Part shown: positions 29,101 to 38,022 of the stretch, piece by piece
Layout of the letters: every line of letters starts with the position of its first letter
How positions within the stretch are numbered: the first letter of the stretch is position 1
DNA from: CAYMLL01 sp964390645
GTDB lineage: Bacteria > Planctomycetota > UBA8108
Assembly: GCA_964390645.1 (NCBI GenBank)
Contig: CAYMLL010000004.1
Span: 9,294 to 73,293 of the forward strand
Direction: 5' to 3'
DNA: 64,000 nucleotides
Notes under the pieces: generated by a model
Told to the model about the DNA's origin: nothing
The model's input: the letters and a program-made list of their open reading frames with translations, nothing else
Databases searched by the model: none
Translations under genes and position numbers: made by a program

Positions 29101-29243
29101 CACCTCACCGAGGGATCGGACGAGACCGGCGGAACGCGCACATCGATGTTCTCGGGAAAGCGGAGCTCATCGTTGGCCACCGCCGCGTGTGTGACGAACG
29201 TGAGGTTGATCCAGAATACGAGCCGCGTGCTCCTCGTCCGCAC
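26112..29243 (-). CDS. HzsA-related exported multidomain cytochrome
   Basis: 1,043 residues. An N-terminal hydrophobic signal (LVFWINLTFVTHAAVAND) directs export. Residues about 50-480 form a TolB/propeller-like region with TWFDYGVFNMGPCPLPGGRVVFTSNRDG, the hallmark of proteins related to hydrazine synthase alpha subunit. Two c-haem motifs follow: CGGCH (about 680) and CVPCH (about 755), the latter in a PSCyt-like context (WRDVRPILDRSCVPCHSR...LVLDADD). The C-terminus has a beta-rich IGMIDYYSGLD region. True hydrazine synthase belongs to anammox bacteria and needs partner subunits, none of which is here, so the real reaction is unknown. The gene overlaps the methyltransferase gene downstream by four bases. 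Confidence 0.83.
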   Translation of the reverse strand: MRTRSTRLVFWINLTFVTHAAVANDELRFPENIDVRVPPVSSDPSVRWDYDIVYVRARRAGDEVHKRYYTDFSQPVTMEPGADLMLLHPDGGETVLVEGGHGAVTDPMVSFDGEWVYYTLIHDLRKRSQWNPPSGGADIYKIHVSTGRIVRLTNQRFSPNTGAAPWSSDYRTPREKRTWFDYGVFNMGPCPLPGGRVVFTSNRDGFRPARGYPAIALQLFVMDDRDVSIGEEEDPTNLEKIGHLNISGALHPVVLRDGRVMFSTLESQGIRSDISWGVWTMHPDGTRWEPLISAFDPGGAPNGFHFQTQLGDGSLVIEEYYNQNNSGFGAYVKLPAASPEGHVAFGPAYRRDARNRPWRYGRHYNAKGRWYRMPFMPTGSISMTPFSHGREGPADPSVVGDKTSPAVGKFTHPSGAPDGHMLTVYSPGPVNHQYEYLPQLDGGIYLVRGGAVVEQPSGLLLIKNDPRYNEGWPRALVPYARVHGVPEPRHLPRLRNDGSRSPHLPRGSPFGLVGSSSLYKRESYPDGVVPDGSVTSTYAGGRDPWRGLDAFTSHGNGMPLNWHNQGADAGLYTNDEIHAVRFLAMEPTTDRDRGAYAGRRFHGHARERLRILGEIPVRKFRGGEQPADPDGNPDTSFLALIPADTAFTFQTLDRHGRVLNMSQTWHQLRPGEVRTDCGGCHAHSQKPTAFVQTVAGKRDFEPWNLVSSTPLLTTKERDSYGVRRDVDDSVGLRRLDRAVVDVEYWRDVRPILDRSCVPCHSRSKEKPAGNLVLDADDELVPHRRDGKFPGTYYRLALDEKARFGHRPIGYDSWGYPNASRYIRKFQSRRSLLVWKLFGRRLDGFSNDDHPSPASPGNREKLVRAGEEVDLKKNRARWDLDYRGLSMPPPKAVAAGRVPALGAEDRLTIVRWIDLGCPIDLDHDPERPDVAGYGWMLDDNRPVLAVELPRAGRNARFDRIVVGMIDYYSGLDASSFEVVASFDVDGVAAGENLASRFRETTTGVRELLLKRPIRELEGARLKISVRDRRGNMTRIGRSFSVGEE

Positions 29244-29542
29244 TACCGGTCACCTCCGTTCCGAACGGTTGCGTCGCACCGAACTGAAGCCGCGCCGTCA
29301 CCGGATCGCGACGACGCGAAGGTCCGAGGCCGCATTCTACACGAGACACGGTCGCGAACACGACGGGAGAACCGGGAAGACCGGGACACGAGCCCGCCGC
29401 GACAGGGCGAGCACCCCGGCGACGGTGTGATGTCGTCCTCCCGCCGTCGCTCCGGCTCAGGAGGCGGCGCCGGAACGGCGACTGCCCTGCGAGCCGAAGC
29501 GTGCAGGACAGCCGATCGAGGCAGGGAAGGACCGCGCGAAGC

Positions 29543-30373
29543 TCAGGAGACGACCTTCGACCTCGGCTTGCTCCCGCCGACGGAGGACTTGTTGGACCCG
29601 GCTTTCGCCGGCGACCGGGTCGCGCGCTGCCAAACACGGAAGACGAGGCGCGACACCGTGACCGCCACCAGCGTCAACACGGACAGCGTCACGAAGAGGG
29701 AGAAGACTGCCCACCAGTCCGGGAAATGGGACCAGCCCATCCACCAGCCGCGGGAGAACAAGCCGAAGTTGACCCCGAAGAGCGAGCAGACCCAGGTGAT
29801 CGCGCCGAGCAGCACGAGGATGAACGCACCACGACGCCACTCGGCTCCACTGATGGACATCGACACGAAGAGGGCAAACGCGGCGTAGAGAAAGCCGAGC
29901 ATGACGAACGGCCGATCCCTCGACGAGCCCAACCAGTTGCCGGTAGCAACGAGATAGGGACCGACCGAGACCTCGACCTCTCCCTCGATCACCTCGTACG
30001 GGTAGAGGTTCGGAAGGCTGACCGCGTGCGCGTCGAGAAGACCTCCCGTCTCCATCCGCGTCGAGACGAAGAAAAAGATGGCAAAGAACAGCCCATGGAC
30101 AAGGAGCACGTGCAGTCCCCCACCGACGAACGCGATGCGAGAGCGATCGAACTCGAGGAACGGCTTGCCGTCACGGAAGAAGCTCACCTCCTTCACCGCC
30201 CCGAGGCAGAGAAACGCCGACACCACCTGGAGCAACGCCGTCAGCAGCGTTCCGGGCAGGAAGAGCACCTTGAACCAGAAACGGTCTCGCCAGGCTCGGA
30301 CCGAGTTACCGAGCAGCCAGACGATCACCGTGTAGATCACGACCCAGACGATCAGATGGAGCATGAGGTGCAC
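29543..30373 (-). CDS. Hypothetical six-helix integral membrane protein
   Basis: 276 residues with about six hydrophobic segments (approximately 2-20, 32-60, 80-104, 155-175, 183-205 and 220-248) and a basic, Ser-rich C-terminal tail (RSPAKAGSNKSS) presumably in the cytoplasm. A loop of about 40 residues after helix 3 (LLDAHAVSLPNLYPYEVIEG) carries several charged residues. ATG 30364 (residue 4) is an equally possible start. I recognise no family, and no catalytic motif such as HExxH is present. It stands alone, 300 bp upstream of the HzsA-related gene on the same strand and divergent from the isomerase gene. Confidence 0.7.
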   Translation of the reverse strand: MHLMLHLIVWVVIYTVIVWLLGNSVRAWRDRFWFKVLFLPGTLLTALLQVVSAFLCLGAVKEVSFFRDGKPFLEFDRSRIAFVGGGLHVLLVHGLFFAIFFFVSTRMETGGLLDAHAVSLPNLYPYEVIEGEVEVSVGPYLVATGNWLGSSRDRPFVMLGFLYAAFALFVSMSISGAEWRRGAFILVLLGAITWVCSLFGVNFGLFSRGWWMGWSHFPDWWAVFSLFVTLSVLTLVAVTVSRLVFRVWQRATRSPAKAGSNKSSVGGSKPRSKVVS

Positions 30374-30863
30374 CCTCCTTCACGTAAGCCTATCATCGCT
30401 CCCGAGGACAGGTCCAACACGGCAACCGGCGTGCCGGCTCCGTCCCCCCGGCTCGGGGCGTTTCCCGTTCGCTGCGCGACGCTTTGGGGGGACCTTTCCG
30501 CCGGCAGGACGACGACGACGGACCACGGCGCCCTCCGGTCCGAAGACGACGCTGCAGCACATCCCGGCCCGGAGGCCCGGGGAATCCCGAAGCCCCGCCG
30601 GTCGAGAGCGGCTGCGGAAGGCTCGTCGAAGACCTCGCCTCCGGCCGATGGCAGATCCGGACTCTCCTCGACGTCAGGCCGCCCCCGGAATACCCGAACG
30701 CCCACGAATCGCACCACCGTCGTCTCCACGTCAGAGGGGATTGAGCAGACCTCCGTCTGCGTTACAATGCCACACCGAGAGCAGCTTTGCAGCACAAGAA
30801 CACCGCGGATCACGACCTCTCCCGTGACGTCGCCGCGAACCCTTCAATGGAGGAAACAGGAAC
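30374..30863. other. Intergenic region, 490 bp
   Basis: Divergent spacer between the membrane-protein gene (-) and the isomerase gene (+). No gene is supported. It contains the promoter at 30741-30768. A minus-strand open frame of about 150 codons was considered and rejected. Confidence 0.45.
30741..30768 (+). promoter_or_regulatory. Promoter for sugar isomerase/epimerase gene
   Basis: TTGAGC (30741-30746) and TACAAT (30763-30768) with a 16 bp spacer resemble a housekeeping promoter. The start codon GTG 30864 lies about 90 nt downstream, preceded by TGGAGG at 30848-30853. Confidence 0.5.
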
Positions 30864-31889
30864 GTGTCTCGACCCGTGACTCTCTTCACCGGACAGTGGG
30901 CGGACCTGCCGTTCGAGACCCTGTGCCAGAAGGCCAAGGAGATGGGCTACGACGGCGTCGAGCTCGCCTGCTGGGGCGATCACTTCGACGTCGGCAAGGC
31001 CCTGGAGGACGACGGCTACTGCAAGGGGCGCTGGGAGACTCTCCACGAGCATGGCCTCACCGCCTACTCGATCTCGGCGCACCTCGTCGGTCAGGCGATC
31101 TGCGACAACATCGACGAGCGGCACAAAGAGATCCTGCCCCCGGAGATCTATGGCGACGGCGAGGCGGAAGGCGTCCGCCAGCGTGCTGCGCAGCACATGA
31201 TCGATACCGCCAAGGCGTGCCGCCTCTTCGTCAACGCACGCCCCGAAGGCGAGGAGCACCCCGCGGTCGTCAACGGATTCACCGGCTCGAGCATCTGGCA
31301 CTCGATTTACGCGTTTCCGCCGACCAGCCAGGAGTACTGGGACAGGGGATTCAAGGACTTCGCTGATCGCTTCGGCCCCATCCTCGACGCCTTCGATGCG
31401 GAGAACGTCAACTTCGGCCTCGAGGTCCATCCCACCGAGATCGCCTTCGACATCGCTTCCGCCGAGCGCGCCATCGAGGCGATCGGTGGCCACAAACGCT
31501 TCGGCTTCAACTACGACCCGTCGCACCTCGGCTACCAGGGTGTCGACTACGTCAAGTTCCTCTACACGTTCAAGGACCGTATCTACCACGTCCACATGAA
31601 AGACGTCTGGTGGGACAAGGGCGATGGCTCCGTCGGCGTCTTCGGTGGCCACACGACCTTCTCCGATCCGCGACGATTCTGGGACTTCCGCTCCCTCGGC
31701 CACGGCGACGTCGACTTCGAGCGGATCATCGTCGCTCTGAACGACATCGGCTACAACGGGCCGCTGTCCGTCGAGTGGGAGGACTCTCGTATGGACCGCG
31801 AGTTCGGCGCGGCGGAAGCGTGCGACTTCGTCCGCAGCGTGGACTTTCCCTCGTCGCAGATCGCGTTCGACGCGCAATTCGACAGCTGA
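30864..31889 (+). CDS. Sugar phosphate isomerase/epimerase (AP-endonuclease-2 TIM-barrel family)
   Basis: 341 residues, starting at GTG 30864 ten bases after TGGAGG. It belongs to the xylose-isomerase-like/AP_endonuc_2 TIM-barrel family that includes IolE and sugar epimerases. The barrel opens with [20 protein letters not shown] and [11 protein letters not shown]. Probable divalent-metal ligands are Glu in FGLEVHPTE, Asp in NYDPSHL, His in [10 protein letters not shown], and Glu in LSVEWEDS. No signal peptide, so cytoplasmic. Substrate cannot be assigned; sugars, inositol derivatives or ketosugars are possible. It has its own promoter and no operon partner on the plus strand. The sulfatase-containing carbohydrate cluster begins just downstream on the opposite strand. 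Confidence 0.9.
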   Translation: MSRPVTLFTGQWADLPFETLCQKAKEMGYDGVELACWGDHFDVGKALEDDGYCKGRWETLHEHGLTAYSISAHLVGQAICDNIDERHKEILPPEIYGDGEAEGVRQRAAQHMIDTAKACRLFVNARPEGEEHPAVVNGFTGSSIWHSIYAFPPTSQEYWDRGFKDFADRFGPILDAFDAENVNFGLEVHPTEIAFDIASAERAIEAIGGHKRFGFNYDPSHLGYQGVDYVKFLYTFKDRIYHVHMKDVWWDKGDGSVGVFGGHTTFSDPRRFWDFRSLGHGDVDFERIIVALNDIGYNGPLSVEWEDSRMDREFGAAEACDFVRSVDFPSSQIAFDAQFDS

Positions 31890-31995
31890 GGGCCGGCCAC
31901 GACGGAAGCCTCGCCGCGACGGATCACGCGTCCACGCCCCCGATCGACGGCGTGGACGCGGGATCCGGATGCGGTCACCCGCGCTGCGACGTCTT

Positions 31996-33420
31996 CTAAC
32001 GACGCCGAGAGGGAACCTTCCAGCTCGGCGAAGGCCTGTGCGCGTCCTTCATGTGCCGTGCTGCCTGCTCGACGACGTCGGGGTGCCGTGCAGCGATGTT
32101 CGACGTCTCGCCGAGGTCGTTCGCGAGATCGTAGAGCTCGATCGCGCCGGACATCATCGGCTTGCGCACCGCCTTCCACCTGCCGAAGCGCACCGCCTGC
32201 GCGGAGCCGCGCTCGTAGAACTCCCAGTACAGGTAGTCGTGCTTCTCCTGCCTTGACTCCGAGCCGCGGAGCAGCGGCGCGAAGCTGATCGACTGCAGGC
32301 CGTTCTCGGGCGCCGGCGGCTCGACTCCCGCGAGGTCGCACGCGGTCGCCATCAGGTCGCCGAAGTAACCGATGTGATCCGACACGCGGCCGGGCCGGAT
32401 CGTCTCCGGCCACCACAGGATCGTCGGCACTCGTATCCCGCCCTCGTAGAGGTCGCGTTTCATTCCGCGCAATGGCCCGTTGGCGTCGAAGAACTGCGGA
32501 TCGTTGCCGCCCTCTCGATGGTGGCCGTTGTCGGAGCTGAAGACGACGAGCGTACGCTTGTCAATCCCCAGCTCGACGAGCAGATCAAGCAGACGACCGA
32601 CGTCACGATCCATGCGCGTGATCATGGCAGCCTGCCCGCGGTTCGGGTCGCTCCACGGCTTCCTCGTGTAGATGCCGTGATCAGGAACCTCCTGGCCATT
32701 GCCGACGCCACGCGTCCCCTCGTTATTCGCATGCGGGATCGTCAGCGCCATGTAGAGAAAGAAAGGCCCGTCCTCATGGTCACGCACCCACGTCAACGCC
32801 TCGTCCGCGATGAGGTCGTGGCTGTAATCCACGCGCCATGTCGCGTATCCTCCCGAGAATCCTCCGTAGGCGCGCCTCGAGGACTCGACCTCGTTGCGCA
32901 GCTTCACCTTCTCCTCGTTGCGCCACAGGAACTCCGGATAGTAGTTGTGCGCGTGGACCTGGTTGAGGTAGCCGTAGAAGTGGTCGAAGCCCTGATCGTT
33001 CGGTCGACCCGTGTTGCCGACATCGCCGAGTCCCCACTTGCCGCACAGCGACGTCGCGTAGCCCGCCTTGCGGAGGACCTCGGCAACGGTGACGTCGTCG
33101 GGCCGCAGCGTCTGCACGTCGGGCCCGGAGTTGCCGCGAACACGCGTGCGCCCCGTGTGCTGTCCCGTCATCAGCACGCTCCGTGATGGTGCGCAGACGG
33201 TGGCCCCGGCGTAGAAGTCCGTCATCCGCATGCCCTCCGCGGCCATGCGATCGAGGCGCGGCGTGAGGATCTTCTTCTGGCCGAAGCAGCCGAGATCTCC
33301 GTAGCCGAGGTCGTCGGCCAGCACGAAGACGATGTTCGGCCTGGTCTCATCGGCCAGGGCGGGACAAGCGCGGGCGCCGAGCGCCAGGAGCAAAAGGCAG
33401 CGAATCGCCCTGAGTGTCAT
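31996..33420 (-). CDS. Sulfatase (formylglycine-dependent, arylsulfatase A-like), exported
   Basis: 474 residues from ATG 33420, with signal peptide [20 protein letters not shown], cleaved near ALADE. The S1-type sulfatase fold is clear: metal-binding [13 protein letters not shown] (Asp36, Asp37), and the formylglycine motif CAPSR at Cys76, which sulfatase-maturing enzymes convert to formylglycine. [10 protein letters not shown] supplies the second pair of metal ligands, and WKAVRKP with LYDL closes the family pattern. It hydrolyses sulfate esters in the periplasm, probably on carbohydrates. It is the last gene of the minus-strand run from 42077, 65 bp after the PQQ/LamG gene. No maturase was found in the window. 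Confidence 0.93.
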   Translation of the reverse strand: MTLRAIRCLLLLALGARACPALADETRPNIVFVLADDLGYGDLGCFGQKKILTPRLDRMAAEGMRMTDFYAGATVCAPSRSVLMTGQHTGRTRVRGNSGPDVQTLRPDDVTVAEVLRKAGYATSLCGKWGLGDVGNTGRPNDQGFDHFYGYLNQVHAHNYYPEFLWRNEEKVKLRNEVESSRRAYGGFSGGYATWRVDYSHDLIADEALTWVRDHEDGPFFLYMALTIPHANNEGTRGVGNGQEVPDHGIYTRKPWSDPNRGQAAMITRMDRDVGRLLDLLVELGIDKRTLVVFSSDNGHHREGGNDPQFFDANGPLRGMKRDLYEGGIRVPTILWWPETIRPGRVSDHIGYFGDLMATACDLAGVEPPAPENGLQSISFAPLLRGSESRQEKHDYLYWEFYERGSAQAVRFGRWKAVRKPMMSGAIELYDLANDLGETSNIAARHPDVVEQAARHMKDAHRPSPSWKVPSRRR

Positions 33421-33485
33421 GGGTTCTCGTCCCGGAATCTCGGTTCGGTCACGCTCTTCGTGAAGAAACGGTCCATCACGGCGTC

Positions 33486-36400
33486 TCAGTCCTTCACGCT
33501 CTCGAAACAAGTGAGAACGCCACCCGTCATCGCCATGAACACACGCTCGCCGGCGATCGCCATCCCGTCCCACACCGGCAGCCCTGTCAGCGAGTAGTCG
33601 GCGACCTTCTCTCCCGTCTTCGCGGAGACGACCCACAGCTTGGAGCCCTCCTTGCCGGCGAGCACTCGGTCCTGTCGAGCGAGGTGCGCGAGTACCTTCT
33701 CGTCGCCCTCGACGAGCTTCTGGAACGAGCTCTCGTCGTCGATGAGATCTGCAGGGCCGGCGACGAAGAGATGATCCCCTGCAAGCACGATAGCACGCAC
33801 GTAAACCGGCATGTCCGCGGTCCAGTCATGCTTGATGAAGCTCCCTCCCGAGCGCGAGGCCTTGCCAGCGAAACGCAGCCCGTTGCCGATCTTGCCCTTC
33901 GTGTCCCGGGTGCCGGAGACCGTGCCGTGATTGCGGTTGCCGGAGCCGTCCTTTCCATCGCCATCATCGAACGCACACTCGAGCACGAGCGTCGCTGACC
34001 TGGCTGACGCGCGCCCCAGATCCGTCACACGCTCACGAATCTCGCCTTCGGAAAGCTCTCCGTGGTAGACACGCACCTCGTCGATGGTTCCCGTGAACCC
34101 GTGAGGGCTCTTGTAATTGCCGACGCCCGTCACCGCGTCCACACCGATCTGGAGAGTCTGCGCCGGATCGGAAGTGATCAGAGACTTCGCCTTCCCCTCT
34201 GCGACGAGCCCACCGTTCGCATAGACGCGGAGCTTCCCGTCCTCCTTCGCGATGCCGACGAGATGCGCCCACTGGCCAAGCGCGAGCGTTCTCTTCGCGG
34301 TCACGGAATACAGGTTACCTTCGCTGCGAAGGAGAAAGCTCGGCTTGCGTCCCTTGAGAAGGAGAGCGTAACCCTGCGCCGGTCCACCGTGCGCGACGAT
34401 GACGCCGTTGGGCTTGCCGGGTTTCACCCACGCCTCCACGCTCACTGCCTTGCCCGTCGGATCCAGGCTCGGGCTCTTCTCGAAGCTGACCATCGATGTC
34501 CTCGACCCGCGGCGATTGCCCTTCGGCAACTCGACCGGCGCGCGCGTTGTCGAGAAGAGCTGATGCTCGAGCGTCGTCGTCCAGCGGTAATACTCGGGCT
34601 TGCGGCCGTAGCCGTAGACCTTCTCGTCATCGAAGACCAGCAGGCGCCCGGAAGGGGCGAACTTGCCCGCCTGATAGTAGCCGGCATGGCCCCCGGCGAA
34701 GCTGCGACCGTAGACCCAGTACGCGCGGTGAAACCAGGAATCGTCAAGAAAACCCATCGGCGCGAAGAGATGGCGACCGGCGCCCGACTGCGCAGATCCC
34801 TGCTCGGCCGGTTTTCCCGAGCGCGGCTCATGCTCCAGTCGCTCGCCGTCGTAATCGAATCGCTGTGAGCGCATGTAGAGCCACTTGCCGTCGCCGGACA
34901 GCACATCCGGCAAGCCCGCGGTCATGTTGAGGACCTGGAGCTTCGTCTGCACGTTCTCGCCGGTGCGCGGATCCTTCTCATCGATGACCTTCTCCCCGAG
35001 CTTGCGTCCCGTCAGGGCGTCGAGCTTGAGGAACCGGAGGCCGCCGTCGAGGAAGTTCGAGCGGCCGGCTACGAGGAAGACGACGCCGTTCTCCACGAGG
35101 ACGCTGCCACTGACCGGCCACACCGACTCGAGATCCTCGAACGCCATCACGCGGAGATCGGCCCGTGCAGCGAGAAAGCGCCAGATCAGCATGCCGTCGC
35201 GCGCGCGGAGACAGTAGACGCTCCCGTCGCGCGAGCCGAAGTAGACGCGGCCCTTCGATACCGTCGGCGGCGAGTCGATGCGTCCACCGACCGTGAATCT
35301 CCAGCGCTCGACGCCGCGCTCCTGATCGAGCGCATGAAGGGTGTGCGTATCGACCGCCGCGACGAGCACGAGGCCCTCGGCAGCGACCGGACTCGTCAGC
35401 CGGCCGCTCAGACCAGCGGCCTTGACGCTCCACGACAGCCGGAGCTTCCGGGATACGGGCGCGCGTGTGAACCCACTGCGCGCGCGATCGTGCCGATAGG
35501 TCGGCCAGTCGTGCGGACCGGGCGAGGACGAGACCGCCTCACCGAACGCCGGGCCCTTCTCGAGACGCTCCTCGTCGGAGACGGCGACGACCGCGGCTCT
35601 CGCCTCGGCCGCTGCGAGCGCGTTGAACCCGAAGAGCTTCGCCTCGGGGTAGCACGCGCAGTCGTGTGGCGGAGCGTAGACGAGTCCGTTCGACGGCATG
35701 ATCCCGTAGAGACAACCCCCTCTCACCCAGTGATGGATTTGCCAGCTCTTCTTCTCGACATCGACAAACTCGATGCCCGTGCGCGACGGCAGCAAGAAAC
35801 GATCCGTCGCCTTCGCGCTGTAACAGCGGTGGTGAAACCAGTACGTCTGCACATCGGGCGGAAACTCGACCTTCACCTCGCCGGTGCGCACATCGCGGCC
35901 GGTGTAGACGCCGGAGTCCCTGGTGCTCGTTGTCGGCGCCGACCAGACCAGCTCACCGACCACGAGGAGATCCTCGGGCGACTGATACCCCGACTTCGCG
36001 TGCGGCGCCTTCCACAGCTCCTTGCCGTCCCTGGCCGTGAACGCCCTCATCCATCGATCACCTCCCGCGAAGAGGAGAAGGTCGCCGTGAACGACGATCC
36101 GCGGGCCGAAGTTCATCGTGAAGCTCGCCCGTCGGCCGAGCTTGCCGCTCGTCCAGAGCGGCTCACCGGTCTTCGCGGCGTGGCAGACGACGCTCGTGCC
36201 GTCGTGGTAGAAGAGACGCTCGCCGTCCGAGGTCAGCGTCAGCGGCGAGACCCGGGACTCCCGCTTCCAGAGCAGATTGGCGGTCTTCGCGGAGAACGCC
36301 ATGACCTCGCGAGGCTTGCCGTTCCAGACGAACTCGTTCGCGACACGACGCTGGTCGCCGACGTTGTGAACCGGCCGGAACGAGGCGAGCTCGGACTGAC

Positions 36401-36935
36401 CCTTGTTCGACAGCACGAAGATCGTATCGCCAGTGCAGATGACCTCCTCCGCCGCCGCGCTCCCCTCGTAAGTTCGCAGAGTCTCGCCGGTCGCAGCATC
36501 GAGAGCCGTGAGCGGCGCACGGAAGCCGAGTGTCACGTAGACCGTGTCGCCGACGGCCACGAGCCGCCGCGCCAGCTGCGTCGGACCGCTCTTCAACGGC
36601 CACAGGTGACTGTGCCAGGACGGAATCTCGCGTTTCCACAGCACGGTGCCGTTGTACGCGTCCCGAGCGATCAGCATCCACTTCGGCGGCAGCTGGATCG
36701 AGACGCGCGAGCCCTCGTCCATGACGTAGAAGATTCGCCCCCCGGCGGAAACAAGGGCGCTCATGCTGGCCATGCGATCGTGATGCCGGGACCATCGTGG
36801 GCTGCCGATCCACTGCAGGTGCCGAGGCGGACCGACGACGCTGTCATGCGCGACGGCGTTGCCGCCCGCGTCGTGGAGGTAGTGAGTCCAGTCGTCGATC
36901 GTGGATTGACGCGGCTTCACGGTCTTCTTGCAGGT
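33486..36935 (-). CDS. PQQ-like beta-propeller plus LamG-type protein, C-terminal part of a gene split by in-frame TAG
   Basis: The open part after the TAG covers 1,149 codons; translation on its own could begin at GTG 36920, but no good ribosome site precedes it. Residues 1-570 carry PQQ/BamB-type blades ([47 protein letters not shown]), residues about 590-770 continue the propeller, and about 800-1000 contain a concanavalin/LamG-like domain ([36 protein letters not shown]). More blades follow near the C-terminus. In related Planctomycete proteins that I recall, this propeller is continuous with an N-terminal methyltransferase-like domain, as in the reading frame just upstream. Without that domain it lacks the signal peptide. 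Confidence 0.8.
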   Translation of the reverse strand, partial: TCKKTVKPRQSTIDDWTHYLHDAGGNAVAHDSVVGPPRHLQWIGSPRWSRHHDRMASMSALVSAGGRIFYVMDEGSRVSIQLPPKWMLIARDAYNGTVLWKREIPSWHSHLWPLKSGPTQLARRLVAVGDTVYVTLGFRAPLTALDAATGETLRTYEGSAAAEEVICTGDTIFVLSNKGQSELASFRPVHNVGDQRRVANEFVWNGKPREVMAFSAKTANLLWKRESRVSPLTLTSDGERLFYHDGTSVVCHAAKTGEPLWTSGKLGRRASFTMNFGPRIVVHGDLLLFAGGDRWMRAFTARDGKELWKAPHAKSGYQSPEDLLVVGELVWSAPTTSTRDSGVYTGRDVRTGEVKVEFPPDVQTYWFHHRCYSAKATDRFLLPSRTGIEFVDVEKKSWQIHHWVRGGCLYGIMPSNGLVYAPPHDCACYPEAKLFGFNALAAAEARAAVVAVSDEERLEKGPAFGEAVSSSPGPHDWPTYRHDRARSGFTRAPVSRKLRLSWSVKAAGLSGRLTSPVAAEGLVLVAAVDTHTLHALDQERGVERWRFTVGGRIDSPPTVSKGRVYFGSRDGSVYCLRARDGMLIWRFLAARADLRVMAFEDLESVWPVSGSVLVENGVVFLVAGRSNFLDGGLRFLKLDALTGRKLGEKVIDEKDPRTGENVQTKLQVLNMTAGLPDVLSGDGKWLYMRSQRFDYDGERLEHEPRSGKPAEQGSAQSGAGRHLFAPMGFLDDSWFHRAYWVYGRSFAGGHAGYYQAGKFAPSGRLLVFDDEKVYGYGRKPEYYRWTTTLEHQLFSTTRAPVELPKGNRRGSRTSMVSFEKSPSLDPTGKAVSVEAWVKPGKPNGVIVAHGGPAQGYALLLKGRKPSFLLRSEGNLYSVTAKRTLALGQWAHLVGIAKEDGKLRVYANGGLVAEGKAKSLITSDPAQTLQIGVDAVTGVGNYKSPHGFTGTIDEVRVYHGELSEGEIRERVTDLGRASARSATLVLECAFDDGDGKDGSGNRNHGTVSGTRDTKGKIGNGLRFAGKASRSGGSFIKHDWTADMPVYVRAIVLAGDHLFVAGPADLIDDESSFQKLVEGDEKVLAHLARQDRVLAGKEGSKLWVVSAKTGEKVADYSLTGLPVWDGMAIAGERVFMAMTGGVLTCFESVKD

Positions 36936-37373
36936 CTACCCGTCGCGCCCGTACGCGACGCCGTTCGGTGTCAGAACACGCGTCAGCTCGGTCGCGTCGA
37001 CGCCTTGAAGGTCGTCCGCCACGATCAGGTTCACCATACCGTCGACATACGGCAGCCGGGAGCCACGCAGGCGGTCGACGGAGACCGTCCCCTGGAGCCC
37101 TGACTCGCGAAGACGCCGACGCGCCGCGTCGACCTGCTCGCTGCGTCGATCGAGCCCGTGAACTCGATAGCCATCGCCCGCACGCAAGGCCGCCGTCAGC
37201 CGACCGTCACCCGAACCGAGGTGGACGACGAATCCGCCGCGCACACCGGTCTCGGCGAAGATCCTCGCGGCGAACCTCTCGTCACGGTCCTGGGCACCGG
37301 CGGTACCGCAGAGGATCGAGACGGCGACATGCGCAAAGGCTGGAATACGAAGAAACTGGTGTCGGACTCCCAT
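36936..37373 (-). CDS. Exported methyltransferase-like domain, N-terminal part ended by TAG
   Basis: 145 residues from ATG 37373, chosen because a signal peptide (RIPAFAHVAVSILCGTAGAQD) follows it at once. The next part has a Rossmann-type SAM motif, FVVHLGSGDGRLTAALRAG, then VHGLDRRSEQVDAARRRL and LPYVDGMVNLIVADD, as in class I methyltransferases. It stops at TAG 36936-36938 within VLTPNGVAYGRDG. After the TAG the same frame continues TCKKTVKPR into the PQQ/LamG protein, so the two are one gene of about 1,295 codons interrupted by a single stop codon. A methyltransferase domain with a secretion signal is odd; in this family the domain may be a nucleotide-binding relic. Confidence 0.7.
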   Translation of the reverse strand: MGVRHQFLRIPAFAHVAVSILCGTAGAQDRDERFAARIFAETGVRGGFVVHLGSGDGRLTAALRAGDGYRVHGLDRRSEQVDAARRRLRESGLQGTVSVDRLRGSRLPYVDGMVNLIVADDLQGVDATELTRVLTPNGVAYGRDG

Positions 37374-37550
37374 GATCACGGCCCTCGTCCTCTCGATTCT
37401 GTGGAACGTGGCTATCGTACCGGCACGGAGAGCATCTTGAAACCGAGCGGCCATCCGACATCGCCGGCCTTGCCGACATCCGACACCCCGGGTTGGCAGC
37501 TCCCCCCACCGTGGGCAGCTCCCCCCACCGTCGGCAGCGCCGCCGCACTC

Positions 37551-38012
37551 TCAGTACCGCAGACCGAAGCGGCGGTAGAGACTCCCGAGCAGGTAGATCG
37601 GTCCGATCAGGAGGAACTGCAGATCCTGGAAGAAAGAGGGCTTCTTGCCCTCGATCTTGTGCCCGATGAACTGACCGATCCACGCGACGACGAAGATCAC
37701 GATCGAGACCTGCCAGAGCGGCGCCGGGCGTGCGCGATCGAGCGCGACCAGACCCCAGACCATGGCCGCCACGACGAGAACCATCCCCAGAGCCAGCGAC
37801 GGCGAGAGCCGCAGGTAGTACAGCAGCGAGAGCGCCATCAGCAGGGTCGCCGCGTTCACCCAGGCGCTCTCGACTCCCGGAATCCGAACGGCCCAGAGAA
37901 GCCCGAGCAGGCTGAAGACGATCGCCGGGACGCAGACCCAGTGGATCGCCCGGTTGGCGCCGTTCTGATGGCTCTCGCCGTACTCGTCGATCCACTCCTT
38001 CGCCGTCTTCAC
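37551..38012 (-). CDS. DUF962/Mpo1-like membrane protein
   Basis: 153 residues from GTG 38012, which follows AGGAG by seven bases; the longer upstream frame is antisense to the PSD1 gene and was rejected. The N-terminus KEWIDEYGESHQNGANRAIHWVCVP with His15 and His24, several membrane helices, and the C-terminal AWIGQFIGHKIEGKKPSFFQDL match the DUF962/Mpo1 family. In yeast, Mpo1 is an iron-dependent dioxygenase that shortens 2-hydroxy fatty acids; conserved histidines are the presumed metal ligands. Bacterial members are uncharacterised. The start lies ten bases after the PSD1 gene stop, so it is translated from the same message. Confidence 0.85.
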   Translation of the reverse strand: MKTAKEWIDEYGESHQNGANRAIHWVCVPAIVFSLLGLLWAVRIPGVESAWVNAATLLMALSLLYYLRLSPSLALGMVLVVAAMVWGLVALDRARPAPLWQVSIVIFVVAWIGQFIGHKIEGKKPSFFQDLQFLLIGPIYLLGSLYRRFGLRY

Positions 38013-38022
38013 CGCAACGCTC

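Noticed and set aside
26112..29243. Genuine hydrazine synthase alpha subunit
   Set aside because: Only family resemblance is visible. The other subunits and anammox genes are absent, so the reaction is not claimed.
30352..30813. Minus-strand open frame of 153 codons overlapping the membrane-protein start
   Set aside because: Composition is partly protein-like (VETTVVRFVGVRVF), but there is no ribosome site and no family match, and it crosses the promoter of the isomerase gene. Support is too weak.
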